Positions 39,857-47,690 of a stretch of 64,000 bases of DNA are shown here, piece by piece. Made by a program: the position numbers and the translations under genes. This DNA is from Legionellaceae bacterium. Its GTDB lineage: Bacteria > Pseudomonadota > Gammaproteobacteria > Legionellales > Legionellaceae. Where the stretch lies: the NCBI GenBank assembly GCA_029212505.1, contig JARGOS010000001.1, forward strand, positions 1 to 64,000. Direction: 5' to 3'. Under the pieces are notes generated by a model. The model made no database searches. It was not told where the DNA came from and saw nothing but the letters and a program-made list of their open reading frames with translations. Every line of letters starts with the position of its first letter. Position 1 is the first letter of the stretch.

Positions 39857-40696
39857 ATGCCTTCTTGCGTCATGTTTCCACCTAGCGCAGGAAACGCTCC
39901 TGCTAACTTAGGAACGTTTGATGGCTTATTGACTTATATAGGTCGCAGTCTAACGTCTGGCAACTACCTCCATGACATCAAATTTTTTGACACTAACTCG
40001 GAGAGCGCGGAATTTATTTCAGGTGCTCAAGAGCTAGCCAAGCATGATTGTTGGAAAATCCCATGCTTTAACGTTGAGCTTAAAAAGCCGAATTTACCTT
40101 TAGCAAGCATGCGTGTCATCGAGGATATTTCATCGATAACGGGTATGTCGTTTGTGTCAGTCTCTGAGGGGAAAAAGAGGTATTTTGATTTTGAAAAAAT
40201 ATGTACGTTCACGGAAGAACAAAGTTGTTTAATGATGAAGCGGATTAATTTGCAAATATTCGTTGATGAGCTGGATTACTCTTACGACTCCGGTGGTGAT
40301 CTTAAGTTTAAGGTGATGTATGCTTCTATGCTTGATTTGCTTAAGCAAATCGACGAACTTGATTCACTTGAGTGTAAAGAAATAAGTATTGAGAACACAC
40401 TGGCTATGCTTAGTGCATATACCGAAGCAGTAGAGCATAACAAGTTTATTTCTTCAGATGCCTATCGTGATTTTAAAGCGTATGCAAGCGAGGCAAAAGG
40501 CGCTGCAAGTCGTGCTCTGCAAGCGGTTGGCGTCGCAATGCTTGTGATTGGGGCAATCATTGCATCACAAGGTCTGATACTGGCCGCTGTTGGCCTTGGA
40601 GCGCTGGGTTTGTTTGCAGGTGTTGTAGGCACAAGCGTAACTCAAGAAGCCGCGGCGATTAACCACGTGACCACTGTTATCGAGTTTGGAGTTTAA
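39857..40696 (+). CDS. hypothetical protein with a C-terminal hydrophobic hairpin
   Basis: I do not recognise this 279-residue protein. It is soluble-looking to about residue 210 and then has two hydrophobic segments near 219-240 and 242-258 separated by a glycine, followed by a short tail. This tail-anchored layout is common among Legionellales effectors that insert in host membranes. A GGGGAG ribosome site lies five bases upstream. The preceding TTTAATTAATATTTA contains TTAATATT, a half-site of the Legionella PmrA box; with only one half this is weak evidence. The next gene, six bases away, is also membrane-like. Confidence 0.75.
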   Translation: MPSCVMFPPSAGNAPANLGTFDGLLTYIGRSLTSGNYLHDIKFFDTNSESAEFISGAQELAKHDCWKIPCFNVELKKPNLPLASMRVIEDISSITGMSFVSVSEGKKRYFDFEKICTFTEEQSCLMMKRINLQIFVDELDYSYDSGGDLKFKVMYASMLDLLKQIDELDSLECKEISIENTLAMLSAYTEAVEHNKFISSDAYRDFKAYASEAKGAASRALQAVGVAMLVIGAIIASQGLILAAVGLGALGLFAGVVGTSVTQEAAAINHVTTVIEFGV

Positions 40697-40701
40697 GCTG
40701 G

Positions 40702-41658
40702 ATGCGGTTCGATGGATATACGGATGCCTCAATAAAATATGGTATACAAATCCATCGTTATGACAGGGTTAAATATGAATTTATTAAAACAGACTTTGTT
40801 TTTTCGGTGTTTCATCTTGTAAGTACATTACTTCAGCTTGCGTTGGTGTGTCTGTGCTCTGTTTTTATGGGTTTTGCTCTTGCGTGCCGTCTGCTTAGTT
40901 TTTTTTATGTATTTTTACTTTTTATTGAGGTGTTACTTTCCAATGTAGGTGTCGAGCTCTTGACTCCTTGGCTTTTGAGTGTCCCCGGATTGTATTTTCT
41001 TGCTGGGGTTGTTTGTATTTTGAGTGGTTGTTGGTTTTGTTCTTTTCTAAATGATATGCCTATGATGGTGCACAATTTGTGTGTCATTCCAGCGTGCCTT
41101 TATCATATTGCAATATTTCCTTTTGCCACGGCGTTCAATCTTTTTTCTTTGATCAATAATGCGAGCTACTCGATTGTTTATTATTTTATGGGTGAGGTTG
41201 AGTCGCGGCCAGCATATGAATGCTTAGCAGAATATATAAATGAACATCCTGAGATTAAAAGTATTTCTTTGGATTTAGGGCTTGAAAATATTTTTGATGT
41301 AAAGCAACTGCGTAACGTTGTAGATTCGATACCACATTCAGTGGAAAAAATAGAACTTCGCACTCCTTTAGGGAAATCGTATTCTAAAGAAGAAGTCACG
41401 ATCTTGTTTAAAGCGCTTAACGCTGTGAATCGAGAAAAAATAGTGTTTAATACCCAAGCGCTCAATGATAAATGGGAAACGTGGCAAAATGCGCATACGT
41501 TTTATAGGCTCGAGCAAACGAGCGAAGTAGGTCGCCCACGATTAAATCAAGATGTGATTAGATTTGGTATTTTTTCATATTTAGAACCATCAGAGATGAA
41601 TGCAATGTTTGATGTATTGTCTCCTCAGGCTTTAAAGCCATCAGGTCAGCCATCGTAA
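40702..41658 (+). CDS. hypothetical membrane protein with soluble C-terminal region
   Basis: A 318-residue protein I do not recognise. Residues about 30-155 contain four or five hydrophobic segments rich in Leu, Phe and Cys; residues 165-318 are soluble and include a leucine-rich-like stretch (IKSISLDLGLENIF, then SVEKIELRTPLG). Codon use has more A/T and the cysteine content is higher than in neighbours. It follows the previous gene by six bases with little room for a ribosome site. It converges on and overlaps the minus-strand gene by 13 bases. Confidence 0.7.
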   Translation: MRFDGYTDASIKYGIQIHRYDRVKYEFIKTDFVFSVFHLVSTLLQLALVCLCSVFMGFALACRLLSFFYVFLLFIEVLLSNVGVELLTPWLLSVPGLYFLAGVVCILSGCWFCSFLNDMPMMVHNLCVIPACLYHIAIFPFATAFNLFSLINNASYSIVYYFMGEVESRPAYECLAEYINEHPEIKSISLDLGLENIFDVKQLRNVVDSIPHSVEKIELRTPLGKSYSKEEVTILFKALNAVNREKIVFNTQALNDKWETWQNAHTFYRLEQTSEVGRPRLNQDVIRFGIFSYLEPSEMNAMFDVLSPQALKPSGQPS

Positions 41659-43925
41659 CGACGTGAAGGTTCAGATGTATCGCTTATATATATTTCCTCA
41701 ACCAGCTGCTTAATATCACGCGTATCCGCCTGTTTGTCTGTGAGCATGGCAAGCTGCTCTGTGCTCAGGGTTATATCAGGTATACGTTCAGCGGTGAGTT
41801 GATTTGGGTGAGCTGTTTTTCCATCACCCTCGAGTGCACGCACAAATACCTCCGCACTTTCGGGCTCCCAAAAATGGATGGGGGCCCAAAAATTATGGCG
41901 ATAACAGATGGCTTTTATGAGCATTAATAGTTTTATTTGATTGTCTGAGTTATCTATCCAAGCGTCATCCATAGCACCCATGAGTTCAGAACAATGGTTC
42001 AACATCGTTGATTTAGCTGCGTGAGGTGCGATGCTCTTATTTAAGATATTAAGCAATATCGCACCATTTGATTTAAATTTATCTGCACTGGGAACCAAAT
42101 CAGGGAATAATTCAAAAAAACATGGTTTTTTGATTAGTTCGCTTTTATCTTGAAGTTTGTCTGGTGCCGAGCATGCATAATATCGATTTCGTAGTTGAAT
42201 CATGTATTCATCGATGGTTAAGTACACGAAGTCCTCTTGATTGTACACAACGACATTGCCAAATTGACGTTCTTGATTGAGGTAAGCTGAAATATGTTTA
42301 TATTGCGTGATATGTTTTTCAGGTATTTCTTCGATTTCAAAAACACGCACGGCGTCTTGGAGGGCCATGCCTTGCTTGAGTTGAGAAACAATCGATTTTA
42401 GTCTGCGCCAATTATTTTCTATACTGTGGTAGTAGCTATCAATTCTTGGATCGCTTGGATCTTGGTACGGATGCTCTGGGCTTTCTAGGAGATGCTGGTA
42501 TGCTAAGACTTTCTTTTGTATTTCTTCTTGTAATGATGTGAGGGTAGCTTCATCGGGTTGTTGGGTGTTTAAGCCGTGATGGATTAATGTATTGACTTCA
42601 TCCGCCACATTGTGTCCAAAATACTCGGTAAGATCGACCTCACCTTCACAATCGGGCAGATAACCGAAATTAAAAACAGAGATGTTCATCAACGTCTTAT
42701 TTATATTTTTTTGGGGGCGGAGTTCGGGCCATGTGTACTGCGTTACGGTGTGAGTTTCAATTTTATGCTCATCTTGCAGTTCTTCAATTAGAGCACGTTT
42801 CATGTCAGCTAATTCTTCTTGAACAACCGAACGTTCTTCTGGTTTGTCTCGAAGGTGTTGGCCATCGATATTGTAAAATAATCTACGTTGATCAACGGTG
42901 TAAATTCCGCCTAATTTTTCATGATATCTCAACTCTAAAAAGCCTTCTAGGCACTGAAATTTTGTTTGATCAGGATACTGTTGTAACAAGGCAGATATAA
43001 ACGTATCTGATTTAAATAAAAAATGAACTGTTTTGGGACAATAATAAGGGCGATCTATCACTCGACGTAAAAAGTGCTTATCGGGCGAGCGACCGTATCT
43101 TATCTTTTCATAAGCTTGCCATGCGATGTTAAAAATTTCGTCATACGAAAGCCATGTTGCGCCATTAGGCAGTTGTTTGGGGTGGCGCAAACATTGCTGT
43201 ACATCCTCGATGCTTACTGGATCTAGGCTCATTTTGGATAGTGTCGCGAGTGCTGTCGCACATTCTACGGAGGTTGGGTTATGCCGGGCACTGTAGGCGA
43301 GAAGTGTGTGGTGTTTCTCAAAATTCTCTGGGGTGGTGGGTATGGCCATGAGAGCTTCGGCGCATATTTTATCAACAACGGGGTTTAAATGGGGGGGTTG
43401 TATCGGTGTTTGCAATAAACTTAATGCCTGAACGGGTTGTGCTCCGAGCAGATAGGAAAGAGAGCAGAGCACGCGATAGGCTTCAATCAAGTAGTGCGTG
43501 TCAGGTAGCTCGTGCTCTTCGGTTGCAAGAAAAGGTGCGATATATAGTAATTTTTTTATCCGCTCATGGACATCTTCGAAGCTTACCATTTCATCATTAA
43601 GATAGTGACTGAAGATATTTAGACAATCGGCAACGGCACGATTGCGTGTAACATAGACCTGTATCCTCAAGGATGTTTTGGGTGGTAGCACAAGCTCTGT
43701 CAACGTGTAGTTTGTTTTTAAAATATCTGATAGTTTGGCGACGAGAGCATTGGTGATGTTGGTTATATTACTGAGGTCTAGATGCTTTACAAGCGTATTG
43801 TTTGTTAGTGATTCAAATAAAAGTACACGATCAAATGATTCGAGTTCATCATGACCGTACGTACGTGATATGAGATCAGGGTTTTTGTATTCTAGGTTCT
43901 CATATTTCTTAGGGATGCGCGGCAT
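41646..43925 (-). CDS. large hypothetical protein, effector-like, with N-terminal leucine-rich segment
   Basis: A protein of about 759 residues with no membrane segment or signal peptide that I can see. Residues 35-95 look like leucine-rich repeats (VKHLDLSNITNITNALVAKL, YTLTELVLPP). The rest is helical and charged. I chose the ATG at 43925 (MPRIPKKYENLEYKN), six bases after GGGA; an in-frame ATG at 43937 has no ribosome site. A TATAAT on the minus strand at 43963-43968 is a likely -10. I cannot assign a function; the style suggests a secreted effector. Confidence 0.78.
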   Translation of the reverse strand: MPRIPKKYENLEYKNPDLISRTYGHDELESFDRVLLFESLTNNTLVKHLDLSNITNITNALVAKLSDILKTNYTLTELVLPPKTSLRIQVYVTRNRAVADCLNIFSHYLNDEMVSFEDVHERIKKLLYIAPFLATEEHELPDTHYLIEAYRVLCSLSYLLGAQPVQALSLLQTPIQPPHLNPVVDKICAEALMAIPTTPENFEKHHTLLAYSARHNPTSVECATALATLSKMSLDPVSIEDVQQCLRHPKQLPNGATWLSYDEIFNIAWQAYEKIRYGRSPDKHFLRRVIDRPYYCPKTVHFLFKSDTFISALLQQYPDQTKFQCLEGFLELRYHEKLGGIYTVDQRRLFYNIDGQHLRDKPEERSVVQEELADMKRALIEELQDEHKIETHTVTQYTWPELRPQKNINKTLMNISVFNFGYLPDCEGEVDLTEYFGHNVADEVNTLIHHGLNTQQPDEATLTSLQEEIQKKVLAYQHLLESPEHPYQDPSDPRIDSYYHSIENNWRRLKSIVSQLKQGMALQDAVRVFEIEEIPEKHITQYKHISAYLNQERQFGNVVVYNQEDFVYLTIDEYMIQLRNRYYACSAPDKLQDKSELIKKPCFFELFPDLVPSADKFKSNGAILLNILNKSIAPHAAKSTMLNHCSELMGAMDDAWIDNSDNQIKLLMLIKAICYRHNFWAPIHFWEPESAEVFVRALEGDGKTAHPNQLTAERIPDITLSTEQLAMLTDKQADTRDIKQLVEEIYISDTSEPSRRYDG

Positions 43926-43962
43926 ATTTATTCCCATGCTAGTTTATGGTTTTTATTTAGTT

Positions 43963-43968
43963 ATTATA
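43963..43968 (-). promoter_or_regulatory. candidate -10 for the 41646-43925 gene
   Basis: A minus-strand TATAAT lies 37 bases before the ATG at 43925. No good -35 stands at 16-18 bases. Confidence 0.4.
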
Positions 43969-44098
43969 GCCAAGATAAATCCAAGATGCATGGTTTTAAT
44001 AGGTTATGTTGTTGTATTGGGCCTTTCTGTGTTGATAACGAATTCTCCCCCTGCTGATGAAAGCCTGGAGTAGATGAGGTCGAAATTTTAGATAACGT

Positions 44099-44938
44099 TT
44101 AGATCATGGAGAGTAATTTTCCCTCATAAACAAATTCAGCTGGGCCCGTAAGCGAAAGCGAGCTATGGGTGTCAGCCCAATCGACCCATAAATCACCGCC
44201 AGGCACGCTTACCCGAATCTTAGCATCTAGACCATAAAAGCGTCGCGCAACAGCAGCCGCTGCAGCCGCACCACTACCACAGGCACGTGTTTCACCTGTG
44301 CCACGTTCGTGTACCCGAAGTAAAATATGATCTGATGTATCGAGTTCCAAAAATCCTACGTTTGTATGTTCTGGAAACAGCGGATGTGTTTCAATCTGAG
44401 GTCCTAGAATATCCACAGGCGCTTGGTCTATATTATCGACGATCATAATCGCATGAGGGTTACCGAGGGCTACGGCGTGAATACGCACGGGTGCATGATG
44501 AGTGAGCGTAAGCGTATAGCTTTCTGCCTCGTTTGTCTCGAGCAGAGGAATCTGCTCTGGTGCCCAAACAGGGCAGCCCATATCAACCGTTACGGTATTA
44601 TCGGGGTTGATATGTAGGGTAAGCTTTGTTGTTGTGGTGGCGACACGCAGGGTTGTTTTAGGCGAAAGCCCGTAATGTTGAATAAATCGTGCAAGGCAGC
44701 GTGCACCGTTTCCGCATTGACCTACAGGTGTACCGTCGGCATTAAATATACGGTAAAAAAAGTCAATATTAGCCTGCGTACTGGGTTCGACCAGCAGGCA
44801 CTGGTCAAATCCAACACCAGTATCACGGCGACTTAAAGTTTGAATCATATCTGGTGTAAGTTGAATTTTATGACGCGTGGCGTCAATCACCATAAAATCA
44901 TTGCCCAGCCCGTGCATTTTTGTAAATTTTAGATTCAT
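44099..44938 (-). CDS. dapF: diaminopimelate epimerase
   Basis: Interconverts LL- and meso-diaminopimelate in lysine and peptidoglycan synthesis. The ATG at 44938 (MNLKFTKMHGLGNDFMVID), with AGGA eight bases upstream, gives 279 residues, the normal length; a longer reading frame to 44965 is unconserved. Both catalytic cysteines are present: GQCGNGARC near residue 73 and TRACGSGAAA near 220. It stands alone on the minus strand without lysA. Confidence 0.97.
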   Translation of the reverse strand: MNLKFTKMHGLGNDFMVIDATRHKIQLTPDMIQTLSRRDTGVGFDQCLLVEPSTQANIDFFYRIFNADGTPVGQCGNGARCLARFIQHYGLSPKTTLRVATTTTKLTLHINPDNTVTVDMGCPVWAPEQIPLLETNEAESYTLTLTHHAPVRIHAVALGNPHAIMIVDNIDQAPVDILGPQIETHPLFPEHTNVGFLELDTSDHILLRVHERGTGETRACGSGAAAAAAVARRFYGLDAKIRVSVPGGDLWVDWADTHSSLSLTGPAEFVYEGKLLSMI

Positions 44939-45190
44939 GGGATTGTTCCTGCTTATTTTGATCATCCGGTAAATAAAGCGGCCCTTTTTGTCCGCAAGCG
45001 CTTAAGCTGAGTATAACTAAACTTAATCTTAGCCAAGAGATGCATAATTTCACGAGGTGTTCTTCATCACATATTAAATTAAGCCCAGTATAGCGCGAGG
45101 TGCTGTGAGTTCAAACCTCCCTGAGAGTTGCCATCGTGTCACGCATTCGCGATAATCTACTTCTTTTTTTTATCTATGTGGAGTGTGCCT
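44939..45190. other. intergenic region between dapF and the esterase
   Basis: 252 bases separate two divergent genes. The stretch has a GCGG/CCGC stem (44985-45000) with a T-rich loop and no convincing promoter. An in-frame extension of the esterase from a TTG at 45128 would encode a hydrophobic signal-like segment, which I do not favour because it has no ribosome site and no positive charges. Confidence 0.4.
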
Positions 45191-45856
45191 GTGAATGCCG
45201 TGGTGATAGAACCTAAGCAAACAGCTGAAGCTTGTGTGATTTGGATGCATGGCTTGGGCGCAAGTGCCGATGACATGGTGGGTTTGGCCAAGCAATTGCC
45301 GCTTAAAGTGCCCATGCGACATGTTGCTTTGAATGCGCCTATTCGACCGGTCACGTTGAATCAGCATATGCCGATGCCGGCCTGGTATGACATTGTGGGC
45401 ATGAAGCTTACAGACCGCGAAGATCGCAGCGGTATTTTAGAATCAGAACAGATTATACTTAAAGCCATCGAGCAGCAAGTTGCCGATGGATTTGCGCATG
45501 AGCAGATTTTTTTAGCGGGTTTTTCGCAAGGTGGCGCGATGGCGCTGTTTACGAGTTTGCATGCCATGCCGAAACTCGGCGGCGTGATTTCTTTATCGGC
45601 TTATTTGCCGCTTGCTTCTGAATGTGATGTTAAGCTTGACGTGAAAACGCCGATATTTATTGGCTCAGGTCGGTTTGATCCGATGGTGCTTCCTGCATGG
45701 ACGGAGCAAAGCGTGGTGTGGTTAAAAAACAAAGGCTTTAATCACCTCACCGTGCATGATTACCCCATGGAGCATTCGGTATGCATTGAAGAAATGCGAG
45801 ATATTGCGGTGTGGCTTGAGATGTATGCAGTATTAAATAAAGGAGAGGCATCATGA
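45191..45856 (+). CDS. carboxylesterase/phospholipase, alpha/beta-hydrolase of the EstB/YpfH type
   Basis: Hydrolyses small carboxyl esters. The protein has the oxyanion motif WMHGLGASADD near the N-terminus, the nucleophile motif GFSQGGAMALF, the catalytic aspartate in GSGRFDPMV and the histidine in PMEHSV. The GTG at 45191, seven bases after TGGAG, gives 221 residues, the size of the cytosolic family; a TTG at 45128 would add a hydrophobic N-terminus ending AxA-like (VNA), so export is not excluded. The stop overlaps the ratA start by four bases. Confidence 0.85.
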   Translation: MNAVVIEPKQTAEACVIWMHGLGASADDMVGLAKQLPLKVPMRHVALNAPIRPVTLNQHMPMPAWYDIVGMKLTDREDRSGILESEQIILKAIEQQVADGFAHEQIFLAGFSQGGAMALFTSLHAMPKLGGVISLSAYLPLASECDVKLDVKTPIFIGSGRFDPMVLPAWTEQSVVWLKNKGFNHLTVHDYPMEHSVCIEEMRDIAVWLEMYAVLNKGEAS

Positions 45857-46287
45857 CGGTGGTCAAACGTGCACGTGAAGTAAACTTTTCGTGTGAACAA
45901 ATGTATAACTTGGTAAACGATATTGAGCGTTATCATGAATTTTTACCGTACTTTGAAAAAAGCGTGGTGCACCATCGTGACGAAGATGAAGTGCAAGCAA
46001 CGCTTGTGATTTCTGCCGGAGGTATGAACAAATCGTTTACCACACGTAATCGTTTGCAAGCCGATAAAATGATTGAGTTGCGCTTGGTGGACGGACCGTT
46101 TAGCCATCTTGAAGGTTTTTGGCGGTTCGATCCGACCAACACGGGCTCGATGATCACGTTTGATTTAGAGTTTGAATTTTCGGGGCGCATGTTATCGATG
46201 TTATTAGGTCCTGTGTTTGAGCAAGTGACGGATAAAATGGTGGATGCTTTTTGTGAGCGTGCCGAGGCGCTGTATGTTGCCGATTAA
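45853..46287 (+). CDS. ratA: RatA/CoQ10-type START-domain protein
   Basis: A 144-residue polyketide-cyclase/START-fold protein. E. coli RatA was reported to hinder 70S formation, and the eukaryotic relative Coq10 binds ubiquinone. Landmarks are REVNFSCEQMYNLVNDIERY and the LEGFWRF segment. It lies directly before rnfH (ratB), as in most gammaproteobacteria, though here smpB is not adjacent. The ATG overlaps the esterase stop. Confidence 0.9.
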   Translation: MTVVKRAREVNFSCEQMYNLVNDIERYHEFLPYFEKSVVHHRDEDEVQATLVISAGGMNKSFTTRNRLQADKMIELRLVDGPFSHLEGFWRFDPTNTGSMITFDLEFEFSGRMLSMLLGPVFEQVTDKMVDAFCERAEALYVAD

Positions 46288-46552
46288 GGTTGTTTATGCG
46301 CCAGAAGGCGCGAGCATGATGCACACAACCCATGAATTTTATGCTGGCATGACTGTAGGCGATGCTTTGGCGGCATCAAAAATTTTTGAACACTATCCTG
46401 AAGCGCGAGACTTGCCTGTCGGCATTTACTCTCAAAAAGTGACGCAAGATACAACCGTCAAGCCTGGCGATCGGGTTGAGGTCTATCGACCGCTTTTCAG
46501 TGATCCCAAAGACAAGCGGCGCAAACGCGTCAAACGCGTTAAAAAAGCTTAA
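46274..46552 (+). CDS. rnfH: RnfH family protein (RatB)
   Basis: A 92-residue ubiquitin-fold (UPF0125) protein of unclear function, encoded with ratA. The start MLPIKVVYAPEGA at 46274 overlaps the end of ratA by 14 bases; a longer in-frame start at 46244 is not conserved. Motifs include VGDALAAS and GDRVEVYRPLFSDPKDKRRK, the typical basic C-terminus. It converges with bamE and overlaps its end by four bases. Confidence 0.9.
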   Translation: MLPIKVVYAPEGASMMHTTHEFYAGMTVGDALAASKIFEHYPEARDLPVGIYSQKVTQDTTVKPGDRVEVYRPLFSDPKDKRRKRVKRVKKA

Positions 46553-46881
46553 GTTTGGATGCGGGTCACGCGATTATTTGAAAAATACAGGCTCAAATGA
46601 CGCACTTGGTCGGAGTGACTGCCTTTTCGCCAGGTGTACGCATAATCCCAGCGGTTGTTATTAAACGTAGGGCTAAGCAAACTGGTGCCCATGAAGCTAG
46701 CAACTTCCTCTTTGGTCATGCCGGGTTTGAGTTGTTTGATTTTTTTCTCGGGTAATAAATTACCTTGCTGTACAATGCGGCGTGAAAAGTCATACGAAGC
46801 ACAGTGCGTGAGTGAAAACATCATGCATGCTATACAGATGAGCCGAGAGATGAAGTGTATCCGTTTCTGTTTGTTCGTCAT
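46549..46881 (-). CDS. bamE: outer membrane assembly lipoprotein BamE (SmpA)
   Basis: BamE is a small lipoprotein of the BAM complex that inserts outer-membrane beta-barrels. The protein has a signal peptide with K/R-rich start and lipobox LTHC (Cys near residue 27), then the BamE motifs VQQGN, LKPGMTKEEVASFMG and WDYAYTWR. Start at 46881 (MTNKQKRIHFIS) is preferred; ATG at 46896 is an alternative. It is divergent from fur, as in other gammaproteobacteria; a minus-strand TATAAT at 46920-46925 lies in the shared 104-base gap. Confidence 0.93.
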   Translation of the reverse strand: MTNKQKRIHFISRLICIACMMFSLTHCASYDFSRRIVQQGNLLPEKKIKQLKPGMTKEEVASFMGTSLLSPTFNNNRWDYAYTWRKGSHSDQVRHLSLYFSNNRVTRIQT

Positions 46882-46985
46882 GAATTCATTCGCCATAATA
46901 CAGTAAGATTGTGGATTGTATTATATGCATGAAACCTTGTCCAAACTAGCGGCTTACACGAGGGGCCCAAACGAAAGGAAAGCAT

Positions 46986-47399
46986 GTGGAAGAAAGTCAG
47001 CAGTTAAAAGATGTTGGGTTAAAAATTACCTTGCCTCGACTTAAGGTGCTTCAAATTTTGGAGCAATCTCAAACCCGGCACTTGAGTGCAGAGGATATTT
47101 ATCGTGCGTTGATAGACTTAGGTGAAGACGTGAGTTTGGCGACAGTCTATCGCGTGCTCACCCAGTTTGAGTCGGCAGGGCTTGTGCACCGTCATCATTT
47201 TGAAGGCGGCCATTCGGTGTTTGAACTCAGTGAAGGTGAGCATCATGATCATTTGATTTGTGTGAAGTGCCGAAAGGTTCTTGAGTTTGTTGATGACTTA
47301 ATTGAAGCACGTCAACAGGTGATTGCTGAGCGTGCTCAATTTAAAATGACCGACCATGCACTCACAATTTATGGCTGGTGCATCGATTGTCAAAACTAA
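46986..47399 (+). CDS. fur: ferric uptake regulator
   Basis: Iron-dependent DNA-binding repressor. The 137-residue protein has the winged-helix domain (LKITLPRLKVLQILEQSQ, EDVSLATVYRVLTQFESAGL), the metal-binding HHDHLICVKC segment near residues 86-96 and a second cysteine pair CIDC at the end. The start is GTG at 46986, in frame; the overlapping ATG two bases earlier is out of frame. AAAGGAAA precedes it. It lies at the left border of the accessory island. Confidence 0.96.
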   Translation: MEESQQLKDVGLKITLPRLKVLQILEQSQTRHLSAEDIYRALIDLGEDVSLATVYRVLTQFESAGLVHRHHFEGGHSVFELSEGEHHDHLICVKCRKVLEFVDDLIEARQQVIAERAQFKMTDHALTIYGWCIDCQN

Positions 47400-47414
47400 A
47401 CGTTTTTTGGTAGT

Positions 47415-47472
47415 TGTGTGTAGTGAATTACTAATTTGATTGCTTTCAAAATTTAACAATTCGCTACACACA
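47415..47472. repeat. left inverted-repeat unit (two facing copies)
   Basis: TGTGTGTAGTGAATT at 47415-47429 and AATTCGCTACACACA at 47458-47472 form a 15-bp inverted pair (14 of 15 match) enclosing 28 bases. The left arm extended (47418-47442, GTGTAGTGAATTACTAATTT...) matches 23 of 25 bases of the reverse complement of 56489-56513. They could be ends of an insertion sequence, recombinase sites or island boundaries. Confidence 0.75.
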
Positions 47473-47477
47473 CCTGT

Positions 47478-47660
47478 AATGGTTTAAATGCCGCCTGTAA
47501 AGAAGGTCGTATTGGTGGTCGTCGCCCAAAACTTACAACACACCATGCGCGGGAAATTGCGCAGTTGGTTGGCTCAGGCAAGAAGACCGCCGCAGATGCT
47601 GCCCGACTTTTTAATGTTCACCCTGCAACGGTCTCACGCTTGCTTGCGCGTAACAAATAA
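47478..47660 (+). pseudogene. C-terminal remnant of a serine resolvase/invertase
   Basis: A frame from 47478 to the stop at 47658-47660 encodes GLNAACKEGRIGGRRPKLTT, then a helix-turn-helix ending (AARLFNVHPATVSRLLARNK). This is the end of the catalytic helix and the DNA-binding domain of a Tn3/Hin-type recombinase. No start or catalytic domain precedes it: upstream are the inverted repeat and fur. It differs in sequence from the intact recombinase at 52666-53244, so it is a remnant of another element. Confidence 0.85.
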
Positions 47661-47690
47661 ACATTGGGATGTTGGTCTTTCAATCCATCA

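Noticed and set aside
43870-44073. A short hydrophobic plus-strand reading frame of 67 residues between the effector-like gene and dapF.
   Set aside because: It overlaps the start of the minus-strand gene, has no ribosome site and no lipobox like LptM; it looks like chance translation of T-rich sequence.
45128-45190. A signal-peptide-like N-terminal extension of the esterase from a TTG codon.
   Set aside because: No positive charge, no ribosome site, and the family starts near the GTG at 45191; kept only as an alternative.
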